DNA of 33,433 nucleotides, taken from assembly GCA_031264865.1 (NCBI GenBank), contig JAISDJ010000119.1:1-33433 (forward strand), read 5' to 3'. The notes beneath the pieces are model-generated. The model was given only the letters and a program-made list of their open reading frames with translations. It did not search any database and had not been told where the DNA came from. The number at the start of each line of letters is the position of its first letter. Within the stretch, counting starts at the first letter, position 1. Of the stretch, positions 22,673 to 32,176 are shown piece after piece. The position numbers and the translations under genes were made by a program. Origin of the DNA: Tannerellaceae bacterium (GTDB lineage Bacteria; Bacteroidota; Bacteroidia; Bacteroidales; Tannerellaceae).

Positions 22673-24142
22673 ATGAACTCGACACAACAAAAAAATTACA
22701 CGCTACCGATTATCATGATGATTCTGCTATTCGGTATGATTTCGTTTGTCACTAACCTGGCAGCGCCAATGGGTGTTGTATTGAAAAATCAATTTGGTGT
22801 TTCCAACTCTCTGGGAATGCTGGGAAATTTCATGAATTTTCTAGCATACGCCGTTATGGGTATTCCTTCCGGCAAATTATTACAAAAAATAGGATATAAA
22901 CAGACGGCATTAATCGCTATCGTTGTTGGTTTTACAGGCGTAGGCGTACAATTTCTTTCAGGAATAGCCGGAAGTTTTTATATTTATCTTTTGGGCGCAT
23001 TTATTGCCGGATTTTCAATGTGTATGCTGAATGCGGTTGTCAATCCTATGCTTAACACATTAGGTGGCGCTGGTAAAAAAGGAAATACCCTGATACAAAT
23101 TGGAGGTTCGTTCAATTCACTTATGGGTACGTTAGTGCCGTTATTAGTGGGTATATTGGTAGGGAATGTGGCAAAAGCATCCATACCCGACGTTAATCCG
23201 GTATTGTTCATCGCCTTAGGAATATTCGCCTTAGTAGGATTGGTGTTATTCTTTGTAAATATACCGGAACCCGAATCTACAATTAACAGGGTTGCAAAAG
23301 GTGAGAAGTCCAAACATTCTCCATGGGCTTTCCGTCATTTCGTCTTTGGCGCTATAGCTATTTTTGTATATGTTGGCGTTGAAGTTGGTGTACCGGGTAC
23401 GGCGAATCTTTATATGACGTCATTTACAATTGAAGGAGCTCGTTCAACAGTAGCCGAATATAGCAAGCAGCAGTCGGATGCTTCTTATCTTTCACAACTA
23501 AAAGCTGAAGATGAAGCAAACAAAGATAACAAAACGTATATATCTAAAATTGTTAGTCTTAACACAAATGAAAGTGCTCAGAAAATAGTTGACGGAGAAA
23601 CCAAACCCGGATTGGGTATCGCAGCCGGTATTGCGGGAGGCGTTGTTGGTTTTTACTGGCTTTTAATGCTTATCGGACGTCTTATCGGAGCTGCCGTTGG
23701 TTCGAAAATATCAAGTAAATCAATGCTTATCGTTGCATCCGGATTAGGACTAATATTAGTGTTAGCAGCTATTCTTTTACCTGTAACGATGAAAATATCC
23801 ATGCCTGCATTCGATACAAGTGGCGGCACATTATCGGCCGGATTTGTAGAAGTGCCTGTAACTTTCTTTTTCCTTGCATTAGTGGGGATATGCACATCTG
23901 TTATGTGGGGTGGCATTTTTAATCTGGCGGTTGAAGGTTTGGGCAAATATGTGGCCGAAGCATCCGGAATATTTATGATGCTTGTTGTCGGCGGAGGTAT
24001 TATTCCTTATGTTCAGAATATAATTGCCGACATGGCGGGCTTTATGACAAGTTACTGGTTGTTATTCATATGCCTGGCGTACTTGTTATACTATGCTTTG
24101 ATAGGAAGCAAGAACGTAAACAAAGATATTCCCGTTGACTAA
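22673..24142 (+). CDS. MFS sugar transporter (FucP/GluP type)
   Basis: This 489-residue inner-membrane protein has about 12 predicted helices and resembles the FucP/glucose-galactose permease branch of the major facilitator superfamily. The N-terminal helices contain MISFVTNLAAPMG, MGIPSGKLLQKIGYKQTALI and IQIGGSFNSLMGTLVPLL. Between the two halves (about residues 245-315) is a hydrophilic segment with SKQQSDASYLSQLKAEDEA, which lengthens the protein beyond the usual 410-440 residues. Its place between galM and galK points to galactose or glucose uptake; arabinose is possible given the AraR-type operator. It lies 19 bp before galK. Confidence 0.87.
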   Translation: MNSTQQKNYTLPIIMMILLFGMISFVTNLAAPMGVVLKNQFGVSNSLGMLGNFMNFLAYAVMGIPSGKLLQKIGYKQTALIAIVVGFTGVGVQFLSGIAGSFYIYLLGAFIAGFSMCMLNAVVNPMLNTLGGAGKKGNTLIQIGGSFNSLMGTLVPLLVGILVGNVAKASIPDVNPVLFIALGIFALVGLVLFFVNIPEPESTINRVAKGEKSKHSPWAFRHFVFGAIAIFVYVGVEVGVPGTANLYMTSFTIEGARSTVAEYSKQQSDASYLSQLKAEDEANKDNKTYISKIVSLNTNESAQKIVDGETKPGLGIAAGIAGGVVGFYWLLMLIGRLIGAAVGSKISSKSMLIVASGLGLILVLAAILLPVTMKISMPAFDTSGGTLSAGFVEVPVTFFFLALVGICTSVMWGGIFNLAVEGLGKYVAEASGIFMMLVVGGGIIPYVQNIIADMAGFMTSYWLLFICLAYLLYYALIGSKNVNKDIPVD

Positions 24143-24161
24143 TATTGAATAAGGAATTATC

Positions 24162-25313
24162 ATGAATGTAGAAAAAGTAAGAACAGGATTTGCCGAACAT
24201 TTTGATGGCGCTACCGGGTCGGTGTATGCATCGCCCGGACGCATTAATCTGATTGGCGAACATACCGACTATAATGGAGGCTTTGTATTCCCCGGCGCTA
24301 TAGACAAGGGAATGGTTGCCGAAATAAAACTGAACGGTACGGATAAAGTCCGCGCCGTAGCGCTCGACTTAAATGAGACAGCCGAGTTCGGGTTAAATGA
24401 AAATGACCTGCCTGAACAAGGATGGGCAAAATATATATTCGGCGTATGTCGTGAGATAATAAAACGAGGCGGAAAGATATCCGGATTTGATACGGCTTTC
24501 TCCGGTGATGTTCCATTGGGAGCCGGGATGTCATCATCTGCCGCCCTCGAAAGCGTCTATGCTTTTGCTTTAAATGATTTATTCTCCCTTGGCATCGACA
24601 AATTTGAACTGGCTAAAATAGGACAAGCTACCGAACACAATTATGTAGGCGTAATGTGTGGTATCATGGATCAGTTTGCCTCTATCTTCGGTAAAGAAGG
24701 AAGTTTGATGCTTCTTGATTGCCGCTCGCTGGAACATAAATATTTCCCGTTTAGTCCGGTGGGTTACAAGCTCGTATTGCTTGATTCCGTTGTAAAACAT
24801 GAATTGGCAGACTCGGCTTATAACAAGCGCCGCCAATCTTGTGAAAGAGTTGCAGCAACGATCCGCAAAAAGCATCCTGAAGTGGAATTTCTGCGTGATG
24901 CCACGATGGAGATGCTGAACGAGGTAAAAGACGAGGTGAGTGAAGAAGATTACATGCGTGCCGAATATGTAATAGAAGAAGTACAACGTGTAATGGATGT
25001 ATGCGCCGCACTGGAAAAAGGCGATTACGAAACTGTAGGCGACCGCATGTACAAAACGCATCACGGCATGAGCAAACTGTACGAAGTGAGTTGTGAAGAG
25101 CTAGATTTCCTGAACGGCATTGCCCGGAAATGTGGTGTTACCGGTTCACGCGTAATGGGTGGCGGTTTCGGCGGTTGTATCATCAATCTGGTTAAGGAAG
25201 AATTGTACGATGATTTTGTAAAAGAAGCTTTCCGCGCTTATAAAGATAAATTCGGGCATGAACCGAAATTATATGAAGTAGTAATCAGTGACGGAGCTCG
25301 TAAACTCCATTGA
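24162..25313 (+). CDS. galK: Galactokinase
   Basis: This 383-residue GHMP kinase converts alpha-D-galactose to galactose 1-phosphate. Motifs are the galactokinase signature PGRINLIGEHTDYNGGFVFP near residue 27, the ATP-binding LGAGMSSSAALES, CGIMDQFASIFG with the catalytic Asp, and the C-terminal GSRVMGGGFGGCIINL. The upstream galM and transporter genes and the downstream araR gene are spaced by about 20 bp, so they form one unit. galT and galE are not in the window. Confidence 0.96.
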   Translation: MNVEKVRTGFAEHFDGATGSVYASPGRINLIGEHTDYNGGFVFPGAIDKGMVAEIKLNGTDKVRAVALDLNETAEFGLNENDLPEQGWAKYIFGVCREIIKRGGKISGFDTAFSGDVPLGAGMSSSAALESVYAFALNDLFSLGIDKFELAKIGQATEHNYVGVMCGIMDQFASIFGKEGSLMLLDCRSLEHKYFPFSPVGYKLVLLDSVVKHELADSAYNKRRQSCERVAATIRKKHPEVEFLRDATMEMLNEVKDEVSEEDYMRAEYVIEEVQRVMDVCAALEKGDYETVGDRMYKTHHGMSKLYEVSCEELDFLNGIARKCGVTGSRVMGGGFGGCIINLVKEELYDDFVKEAFRAYKDKFGHEPKLYEVVISDGARKLH

Positions 25314-25334
25314 TAATAAACTAAAAGAGAAAGT

Positions 25335-26027
25335 ATGTCAGCCGCCTTTTATCAAAATGAGGTAAAGTTTTTTGTTGCAGTAGACTGTATTATACTTGGG
25401 TTTAACAATAAGGAATTGAATGTTCTGCTTCATAAACGTAAGTTCGAACCTTTAAAGGGAGAATGGTCGCTTATGGGAGGCTTTGTTAAGTCCGGGGAAA
25501 ATATCAACGAAGCTGCTTCGCACGTGCTGACTGAATGTACAGGAATAGACAATCTGTTCATGGAACAAGTAGGCGCTTATGGAGATGTAACCCGCGATCT
25601 GGGAGAGCGGGTTATCTCCATCGCTTACTATGCTTTGGTAAATATAAATGATTTTAATATAGATTTATTGGAGCAGTATGATGCCAAATGGACCAAACTA
25701 AGCGATCTTCCCGAACTAATTTTCGACCATAAACAAATGCTCCACGACACACTGTCAAGACTAAAACGTAAAGCAGCCACCCGTCCGGTAGGTTTTAACC
25801 TCTTACCTGAGAAATTCACCCTCCCTCAACTACAAACCTTGTACGAAGCCATTTACCAGTCCCCGTTAGACAAACGTAACTTCCGCAAGAAACTCCACGC
25901 AATGGATATTTTGGAAAAACTCAACGAAAAAGACAAGAAAAGTTCTAAACGAGGCGCTTTTTACTATATGTTTAATAAAGAAAAATACGACAGACTACTC
26001 GACGACGGCTTCTATTTCTCTCTCTGA
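25335..26027 (+). CDS. araR: AraR: Nudix-related (NrtR-family) regulator of arabinose use
   Basis: This 230-residue protein has an N-terminal Nudix-like domain (about residues 8-140) and a C-terminal winged helix (about 150-230, with LPEKFTLPQLQTLYEAIYQS and DKRNFRKKLHAMDIL). The Nudix box is broken: G-x5-E is present (GFVKSGE), but the REUxEE core reads HVLTEC, so hydrolase activity is unlikely. In Bacteroides thetaiotaomicron an NrtR-type AraR (BT0354) binds the arabinose gene operator and is released by L-arabinose. The same role is likely here, because the gene sits between two units that share an operator-like dyad. It is the last gene of the galM unit and is followed by the araD operator. 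Confidence 0.88.
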   Translation: MSAAFYQNEVKFFVAVDCIILGFNNKELNVLLHKRKFEPLKGEWSLMGGFVKSGENINEAASHVLTECTGIDNLFMEQVGAYGDVTRDLGERVISIAYYALVNINDFNIDLLEQYDAKWTKLSDLPELIFDHKQMLHDTLSRLKRKAATRPVGFNLLPEKFTLPQLQTLYEAIYQSPLDKRNFRKKLHAMDILEKLNEKDKKSSKRGAFYYMFNKEKYDRLLDDGFYFSL

Positions 26028-26049
26028 CTACAACGAGGTTTATTAATTC

Positions 26050-26063
26050 ATGTTGCATAACAT
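26050..26063 (+). promoter_or_regulatory. Putative AraR operator upstream of araD
   Basis: ATGTT-GCAT-AACAT has the same arms and the same left flank (TTAATTC) as the site upstream of galM. It is followed 22 bp later by AAATAAC and GTGTTAATTTCACAC, which aligns with the galM promoter-like block with one base deleted. It lies 86 bp upstream of the araD ATG. No terminator was seen between araR and this site. Confidence 0.65.
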
Positions 26064-26149
26064 AGGCTTTCTTATGGGTTGACGGAAATAACGTGTTAAT
26101 TTCACACCAAATTAGAAGTGCTGGATAAACACTTATTGATAAACCAATA

Positions 26150-26830
26150 ATGAAAGAACTAAAAAACAATGTATGCAAAGCTAACCTGGATTTGGTAAGG
26201 CATGGCCTCGTTATCTTTACTTGGGGAAACGTAAGCGCTATTAACCGTGAGAAAGGGTTCGTTGTTATAAAACCTTCAGGAGTTTCTTATGAAACAATAA
26301 AGGCAGACGACATGGTTGTAGTAGACCTTGAGGGGAACATTATTGAGGGAAACCTGAAGCCGTCTTCCGATACGCCAACCCATCTGGTACTCTACAAAGC
26401 TTTCCCTGAAGTCGGCGGTATCGTACATACACACTCCACATATGCTACTTCATGGGCTCAGGCCGGATGTGATATTCCCAATATCGGGACTACGCATGCG
26501 GACTATTTCAGCCATGCTATTCCTTGTACGCGTGCCATGACGCAACAAGAAATAGAAGGCGAATATGAAAAAGAGACAGGGCATGTGATTGCAGAGCGGT
26601 TTACCGGACTTAATCCGGTACATATACCTGGCGTATTGGTAGGGAATCATGGCCCTTTTGCCTGGGGAAAAGATGCTGACGACGCTGTACATAATGCTGT
26701 GGTAATGGAACAGATTGCGAAGATGGCTTATATCTCTTATGGCATTAACCCAAATCTTTCCATGAATAAAGACCTGATAAAAAAACACTTTTCCCGTAAA
26801 CATGGCGCTAACGCTTACTACGGACAATAA
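26150..26830 (+). CDS. araD: L-ribulose-5-phosphate 4-epimerase
   Basis: This 226-residue class II aldolase-fold zinc enzyme converts L-ribulose 5-phosphate to D-xylulose 5-phosphate. Visible motifs are [36 protein letters not shown], the zinc-binding [22 protein letters not shown], and [20 protein letters not shown]. Length matches E. coli AraD (231). It is the first gene of araD-araA-araB-tkt-transporter, with araA 14 bp downstream, and follows the AraR-type operator. Confidence 0.96.
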   Translation: MKELKNNVCKANLDLVRHGLVIFTWGNVSAINREKGFVVIKPSGVSYETIKADDMVVVDLEGNIIEGNLKPSSDTPTHLVLYKAFPEVGGIVHTHSTYATSWAQAGCDIPNIGTTHADYFSHAIPCTRAMTQQEIEGEYEKETGHVIAERFTGLNPVHIPGVLVGNHGPFAWGKDADDAVHNAVVMEQIAKMAYISYGINPNLSMNKDLIKKHFSRKHGANAYYGQ

Positions 26831-26844
26831 AAACAAGTAACGCA

Positions 26845-28377
26845 ATGACAGAACAGACAAGAATGAATTTTAAAGAGTTGGAAGTATGGTTCGTTACAGG
26901 GGCCCAACTCTTGTATGGAGGTGATGCGGTGGTTAAAGTAGACGCTCACTCAAATGAAATGGTTAAAGGATTAAACGAATCGGGAAAACTGCCTGTTAAG
27001 GTGGTTTATAAGGGGACGGTAAATTCCGGTGTTGAAATTGCCGATGTATTTCGTGCTGCTACTAATGAGGAGAAATGTATTGGCGTTATAACCTGGATGC
27101 ATACATTCTCTCCTGCTAAAATGTGGATCCATGGGCTAAAAGACTATAAGAAGCCACTGCTTCACCTTCATACACAGTTCAACAAACAAATTCCATGGAG
27201 TGAAATAGACATGGACTTTATGAATCTGAACCAAAGCGCTCATGGCGACCGGGAATTTGGATATATTCTTAGCCGGATGCGTAAGAACCGTAAAGTGGTA
27301 GCAGGCCATTGGAGCGACTCAAACGTTCAAGACCGGATCGCTGTATGGATGCGCGTAGCGGCAGCATGGGCAGACGCGCAAGATATGCGTATTATTCGTT
27401 TTGGCGACCAAATGAACAATGTAGCTGTAACAGACGGTGATAAAGTGGAAGCCGAACTCCGTCTCGGTTACCATGTGGATTATTTCCCGATAGGCGATTT
27501 GGTAGCTTATCAAGATAAAGTATCAGAGACTGATATCGACGATATGGTTGCTACTTACGAAAAGGAATATGCCATAGCCGATAGCTGTAAGAAAGGAAAC
27601 GCTAATCATAATCAAGTACGTGAAGCTGCTCGCGAAGAGATAGCTTTACGCCGTTTTCTGAAAGAGAAAAACGCAAAGGCGTTCACAACTAACTTCGATG
27701 CGTTGCATGGGTTAAACCAATTGCCAGGCTTGGCTTGCCAACGTTTAATGGCTGAAGGTTACGGATTCGGCGCCGAAGGCGATTGGAAAACGGCTGCCCT
27801 TTGCCGCACCTTTTGGGTCATGAGCCAGGGACTTCCGGGAGGCTGCTCGTTCCTTGAAGATTATACCTATCATTTCGATGGGGAGAAGAGCGCTATTCTT
27901 CAAGCACATATGCTGGAAGTTTGTCCGTTGATTGCCGGTGAGAAACCGCGTCTTGACGTTTTCCCATTGGGTATTGGCGGAAAGGCCGACCCTGCCCGTT
28001 TGATTTTTACAGCGCATGAAGGTTCGGGCGTGGCTGCCACGATTGTGGATATGGGTAACCGGTTCCGTATGATTGTCAACGACGTAAAGGTTATCAAACA
28101 ACCGGCTCCTATGCCAAAGCTTCCGGTTGCCAGCGCTTTATGGATTCCACAACCTACTCTCGAAATCGGAGCTTCCGCCTGGATACTGGCAGGGGGAACG
28201 CATCATACGGCATTCTCCTATGCACTCACCAGCGAATATATGGAAGACTATTCAGATATGGCAGACATTGAACTGATTTGCATCAATAAAAATACGACAA
28301 TTGGCGAGTTCAAGAAAGAACTACGGTATAATGATCTTTATTATATGTTGAACCGTGCATTACAGGCCTATTCATGA
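26845..28377 (+). CDS. araA: L-arabinose isomerase
   Basis: This 510-residue cytoplasmic enzyme converts L-arabinose to L-ribulose with Mn2+. It starts with EVWFVTGAQLLYGGDAV, typical of AraA. The metal-binding and catalytic residues are visible in GYGFGAEGDWKTAAL (Glu), GGCSFLEDYTYHF (Glu), LQAHMLEVCP (His) and GGTHHTAFSY (His). Length is close to E. coli AraA (500). Its stop overlaps the araB start by 4 bp (ATGA), indicating coupled translation. Confidence 0.97.
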   Translation: MTEQTRMNFKELEVWFVTGAQLLYGGDAVVKVDAHSNEMVKGLNESGKLPVKVVYKGTVNSGVEIADVFRAATNEEKCIGVITWMHTFSPAKMWIHGLKDYKKPLLHLHTQFNKQIPWSEIDMDFMNLNQSAHGDREFGYILSRMRKNRKVVAGHWSDSNVQDRIAVWMRVAAAWADAQDMRIIRFGDQMNNVAVTDGDKVEAELRLGYHVDYFPIGDLVAYQDKVSETDIDDMVATYEKEYAIADSCKKGNANHNQVREAAREEIALRRFLKEKNAKAFTTNFDALHGLNQLPGLACQRLMAEGYGFGAEGDWKTAALCRTFWVMSQGLPGGCSFLEDYTYHFDGEKSAILQAHMLEVCPLIAGEKPRLDVFPLGIGGKADPARLIFTAHEGSGVAATIVDMGNRFRMIVNDVKVIKQPAPMPKLPVASALWIPQPTLEIGASAWILAGGTHHTAFSYALTSEYMEDYSDMADIELICINKNTTIGEFKKELRYNDLYYMLNRALQAYS

Positions 28378-30041
28378 ATGACAAATTTGTAATCGGTTTA
28401 GACTTTGGAACCGACTCTTGCCGGGCCGTCGTTATTAATGCTTTCACAGGTGGAGAGATTGCATCGGCAGTGAGCGATTATCCTCGTTGGAAGACAGGTA
28501 GGTATTGTGATGAAAAGGCAAACCGTTACCGTCAGCATCCGCTCGATTATATAGATGCATTGGTATCTACCCTGAAGGAAGCGTTGTCGGCATGTCCGGA
28601 AGATACAGCCGGAAAGGTAGTTGGTATGGCTTTTGATACCACCGGAAGTACGCCTGTACTTACAGATAAAGAAGGAACTCCTTTAGCGCTGCTTCCAGAG
28701 TTCGCTGAGAACCCTAATGCTATGTTTGTCCTTTGGAAAGATCATACCGCCGTAAAGGAAGCGGCCGAAATTAATGAATTGGCAAGCTGTTGGGAGATTG
28801 ATTACACAGCCTATGAAGGCGGTATCTATTCTTCGGAATGGGTATGGGCTAAAATGGCGCATGTGCTTCGTCAAGATGAACGTATCCGTAAAGCGGCTTA
28901 TGCATGGATTGAACATTGCGACTGGATGCCGGCCCTACTTACCGGCAAGACGAAACCGGAAGATGTCTGCCGTAGCCGTTGTGCAGCCGGCCATAAAGCC
29001 ATGTGGCTCGAAAAATGGGGAGGATTGCCTTCCGAGGCGTTCCTTACCACCGTAGAACCACTATTAGCCGGTTTCCGCGATCATCTTTTTGAAAAGACCT
29101 ATACCAGTGATACGTCCGTAGGGTATCTTACCGATGAATGGGCTTCACGTCTTGGATTAACAACGAATGTAGCCGTAGCTGTAGGCGCTTTCGATTGCCA
29201 CATGGGCGCCGTAGGTGCAGAAATCACGCCACATACATTCGTACGTGTAATCGGAACATCCACTTGTGATATAATGGTTGCCTCTTACGACGAAATAGAG
29301 AATAAGCTAATTCCGGGTATTTGCGGGCAGGTAGATGGATCTGTTATTCCGGGTATGGTAGGCCTCGAAGCCGGACAATCCGGGTTTGGAGATATTTATG
29401 CTTGGTTCAAACGTGTACTTTCGTGGCCGATTGAAAATATTCTCAGTCAAAGTATCTTGGTAGATAAAGAGAGCAAAGAAAAGCTTATAAAGGAAATGAA
29501 CGATAAACTCATCCCGTTACTTTCCGAAGCAGCAGCCAAAGTCCCGATAACTGAAAGTACAATTCTTGCTGTCGACTGGATGAACGGACGGCGTACGCCC
29601 GACGCAAGCCAACTGGTTAAAGGGACGATTTCCGGGCTAAACTTAGGCAGTTCGGCTCCGCTTATTTTCCGGGCATTGGTAGAAGCCACGGCATACGGTT
29701 CGAAAGCAATTGTAGACCGTTTCCTGGCTAATGGTATTAAGATTGATAGTGTGACAGGTATTGGCGGTATTTCGCTCAAATCGCCGTTCGTGATGCAAGT
29801 AATGGCAGATGTATTGGGGATGCCTATTAAAGTAGCCAAGTCTGAACAGGCTTGCGCCTTTGGGGCTTCTATGTTTGCTGCTGTAGCTGCCGGTATATAT
29901 AATAAGGTGGAAGAGGCGCAGCAAAAGATGGGGCAAGGCTTCGCCAAAGAATATAATCCGAACCCTGGCAATCACGAAGCCTATCGCCTCCTGTATGAAA
30001 AATACCAACGGCTGGGCGCATTTACCGAACATGAGTTATAA
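28374..30041 (+). CDS. araB: Ribulokinase
   Basis: This 555-residue FGGY-family kinase phosphorylates L-ribulose. The N-terminal phosphate-binding segment is VIGLDFGTDSCRAVV, followed by FDTTGSTPVL, EWVWAKM, the catalytic-side VGAFDCHMGAVGAE, GTSTCDIM, DWMNGRRTPDASQ, and the FGGY C-terminal signature VTGIGGISLKSPFVMQVMAD. Length matches E. coli AraB (566). It overlaps araA by 4 bp and is followed by tkt 66 bp before that gene's probable ATG. Confidence 0.96.
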   Translation: MNDKFVIGLDFGTDSCRAVVINAFTGGEIASAVSDYPRWKTGRYCDEKANRYRQHPLDYIDALVSTLKEALSACPEDTAGKVVGMAFDTTGSTPVLTDKEGTPLALLPEFAENPNAMFVLWKDHTAVKEAAEINELASCWEIDYTAYEGGIYSSEWVWAKMAHVLRQDERIRKAAYAWIEHCDWMPALLTGKTKPEDVCRSRCAAGHKAMWLEKWGGLPSEAFLTTVEPLLAGFRDHLFEKTYTSDTSVGYLTDEWASRLGLTTNVAVAVGAFDCHMGAVGAEITPHTFVRVIGTSTCDIMVASYDEIENKLIPGICGQVDGSVIPGMVGLEAGQSGFGDIYAWFKRVLSWPIENILSQSILVDKESKEKLIKEMNDKLIPLLSEAAAKVPITESTILAVDWMNGRRTPDASQLVKGTISGLNLGSSAPLIFRALVEATAYGSKAIVDRFLANGIKIDSVTGIGGISLKSPFVMQVMADVLGMPIKVAKSEQACAFGASMFAAVAAGIYNKVEEAQQKMGQGFAKEYNPNPGNHEAYRLLYEKYQRLGAFTEHEL

Positions 30042-30071
30042 ATGAATGTTCAACGATTCACCTTAAATAAC

Positions 30072-30079
30072 TATCTTTG
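30072..30079 (+). promoter_or_regulatory. Putative internal promoter before transketolase
   Basis: TATCTTTG exactly matches TAnnTTTG and lies 28 bp before the ATG at 30108; TGTT at 30047-30050 is a weak -33 candidate. It falls inside the 5' extension of the transketolase frame, which argues against a start at 30042. Confidence 0.45.
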
Positions 30080-30107
30080 CCTCGGAACTGAAAAAATAAA
30101 TTTTAAA

Positions 30108-32135
30108 ATGAACAACGTTAATGTAATGAATAAAGCGGCCGACAATATCCGTATCCTGGCTGCATCTATGGTAGAAAAAGCTAACTCCGGCCATCCGGGA
30201 GGCGCTATGGGTGGCGCCGACTTTATAAATGTGTTGTTTTCGGAGTTCTTGGTTTTCGACCCTCATCATCCTGAATGGGAAGGTAGAGACCGGTATTTTC
30301 AGGATCCCGGACATATGTCTGCTATGCTTTATGCCGCTCTTTCCTTTTATGGCAAATATACCATGCAGGAGCTTTCCGAATTTCGCCAGTGGGGAAGTCC
30401 TACGCCCGGACATCCGGAAAGAGACCTGAAACGCGGCATTGAAAATACCTCAGGACCTTTGGGACAGGGGCATACTTTTGCCGTGGGCGCGGCTATGGCA
30501 GCCAAATTCCTTAAAGCCCGTTTAGGCAAACAGATGAATCAAACCATTTATGCCTATATTTCCGACGGGGGTATTCAGGAAGAGATTTCTCAGGGAGCAG
30601 GACGCATAGCCGGTTTATTGGGACTCGATAACCTGATTATGTTCTACGATTCCAACAACATACAACTATCCACCAAAGTAGAGGAAGTAACGAAAGAAGA
30701 GGTTGCTAAAAAATACGAAGCATGGGGTTGGAAAGTAATTACTATAAACGGAAATGACGTAAACGAAATACGTGCTGCTCTTAAAGAAGCAAAAGCGGAA
30801 TCCGACAGGCCAACCCTTATTATCGGCCATACGATTATGGGTAAGGGAGCTGTGGCTGCTGATAAAAGCTCGTTCGAGAATAAAGTATCTACCCATGGGC
30901 AACCTTTATCCGATGCCGGAGCCTCTTTTGAAGAAACAGTCAAAACATTAGGAGGAGACCCAACCCATCCTTTCCGGATATTCCCTGAAGTAGCAGATAT
31001 GCATGCTAAGCGAATAAAGGAACTGGAAGGTATCGTTGCGGAAAAACAAGCTGAAAAAGAAACTTGGGCGAAAGCAAACCCCGAACTGGCTGTCAAGATG
31101 AATAAATGGTTCTCCGGAGCAGCTCCTGATATAGATTGGAAAGCAATCGAACAGAAACCGGGACAGGCTACACGCGCCGCATCGGCAACGGTACTAGGCA
31201 TCTTGGCTACGCAAGTAGAAAATATGGTCTGTGCTTCTGCCGACCTTTCCAATTCGGACAAGACGGATGGCTTCCTGAAAAAAACGCATGCCTTTAAAAA
31301 AGATGACTTTAGTGGTGCTTTCTTTCAGGCCGGTGTATCGGAACTGACTATGGCAGCCATCTGTATCGGCATGGCATTACATGGTGGCGTTATTGCTGCT
31401 TGCGGAACATTCTTTGTATTCTCCGATTATATGAAACCTGCTATACGTATGGCTGCGTTGATGGAACTTCCTGTTAAGTTTATCTGGACGCACGACGCTT
31501 TCCGTGTTGGAGAAGACGGCCCTACTCATGAGCCGGTTGAACAGGAAGCACAGATACGCCTGCTGGAAAAGCTAAAGAACCATAAAGGGCATAATTCTAT
31601 GTTAGTACTCCGTCCGGCAGATGTTGAAGAAGCTACCGTCTCCTGGAAGATGGCTATGGAAAATACAAGTACGCCAACCGGTTTAATCTTTTCACGTCAG
31701 AATATAGCGAACTTACCGTCGAAAGCGAATCGTTATGATGAAGCTCTTCAGGCAGAAAAGGGAGCCTATATTGTAGATAGCGACAATAACCCGGACGTAG
31801 TGCTGGTAGCTTCAGGCTCTGAGGTTTCCACCCTTGTGGAAGGCGCTGCCTTGTTGCGTGCCGACGGCATGAAGGTTCGTATTGTGTCTGTTCCTTCGGA
31901 AGGCTTGTTCCGTAATCAATCAAAGGCATATCAGGAATCGATTATTCCTCCCGGAAGTAAAATTTTCGGATTAACAGCCGGTTTACCGGTTACGTTGCAA
32001 GGATTGGTGGGCGATAGCGGTAAAGTATGGGGACTGGAATCGTTTGGATTCTCTGCTCCTTATAAAGTGCTCGACGAGAAACTTGGCTTTACCGGTCAAA
32101 ATGTTTACAAACAAGTAAAAGACTATCTGGCTTAA
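30108..32135 (+). CDS. tkt: Transketolase
   Basis: This thiamine-diphosphate enzyme transfers two-carbon units between sugar phosphates and takes xylulose 5-phosphate from the arabinose pathway into the pentose phosphate pathway. From the ATG at 30108 (MNNVNVMNKAADNIRIL) it is 675 residues. The frame opens at 30042, but those 22 residues do not look like the family and cover a promoter box. Motifs are KANSGHPGGAMGGADF, RQWGSPTPGHPE, NTSGPLGQGH, the ThDP/metal region YISDGGIQEEISQGAG with DSNNIQLS, and the pyrimidine-domain ACGTFFVFSDYMKPAIRMAA and THDAFRVGEDGPTHEPVEQ. It is probably one copy of several in the genome. Confidence 0.95.
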   Translation: MNNVNVMNKAADNIRILAASMVEKANSGHPGGAMGGADFINVLFSEFLVFDPHHPEWEGRDRYFQDPGHMSAMLYAALSFYGKYTMQELSEFRQWGSPTPGHPERDLKRGIENTSGPLGQGHTFAVGAAMAAKFLKARLGKQMNQTIYAYISDGGIQEEISQGAGRIAGLLGLDNLIMFYDSNNIQLSTKVEEVTKEEVAKKYEAWGWKVITINGNDVNEIRAALKEAKAESDRPTLIIGHTIMGKGAVAADKSSFENKVSTHGQPLSDAGASFEETVKTLGGDPTHPFRIFPEVADMHAKRIKELEGIVAEKQAEKETWAKANPELAVKMNKWFSGAAPDIDWKAIEQKPGQATRAASATVLGILATQVENMVCASADLSNSDKTDGFLKKTHAFKKDDFSGAFFQAGVSELTMAAICIGMALHGGVIAACGTFFVFSDYMKPAIRMAALMELPVKFIWTHDAFRVGEDGPTHEPVEQEAQIRLLEKLKNHKGHNSMLVLRPADVEEATVSWKMAMENTSTPTGLIFSRQNIANLPSKANRYDEALQAEKGAYIVDSDNNPDVVLVASGSEVSTLVEGAALLRADGMKVRIVSVPSEGLFRNQSKAYQESIIPPGSKIFGLTAGLPVTLQGLVGDSGKVWGLESFGFSAPYKVLDEKLGFTGQNVYKQVKDYLA

Positions 32136-32176
32136 CAAACCTCTCTAAACAAGGGGTATCATGAAAAACACAACAA

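Noticed and set aside
24579-25064. 161-codon minus-strand frame inside galK
   Set aside because: Antisense shadow of a conserved gene with no recognisable domain.
30644-31261. 205-codon minus-strand frame inside tkt
   Set aside because: Antisense to highly conserved transketolase sequence; Ser/Ala/Phe-rich composition typical of a shadow frame.
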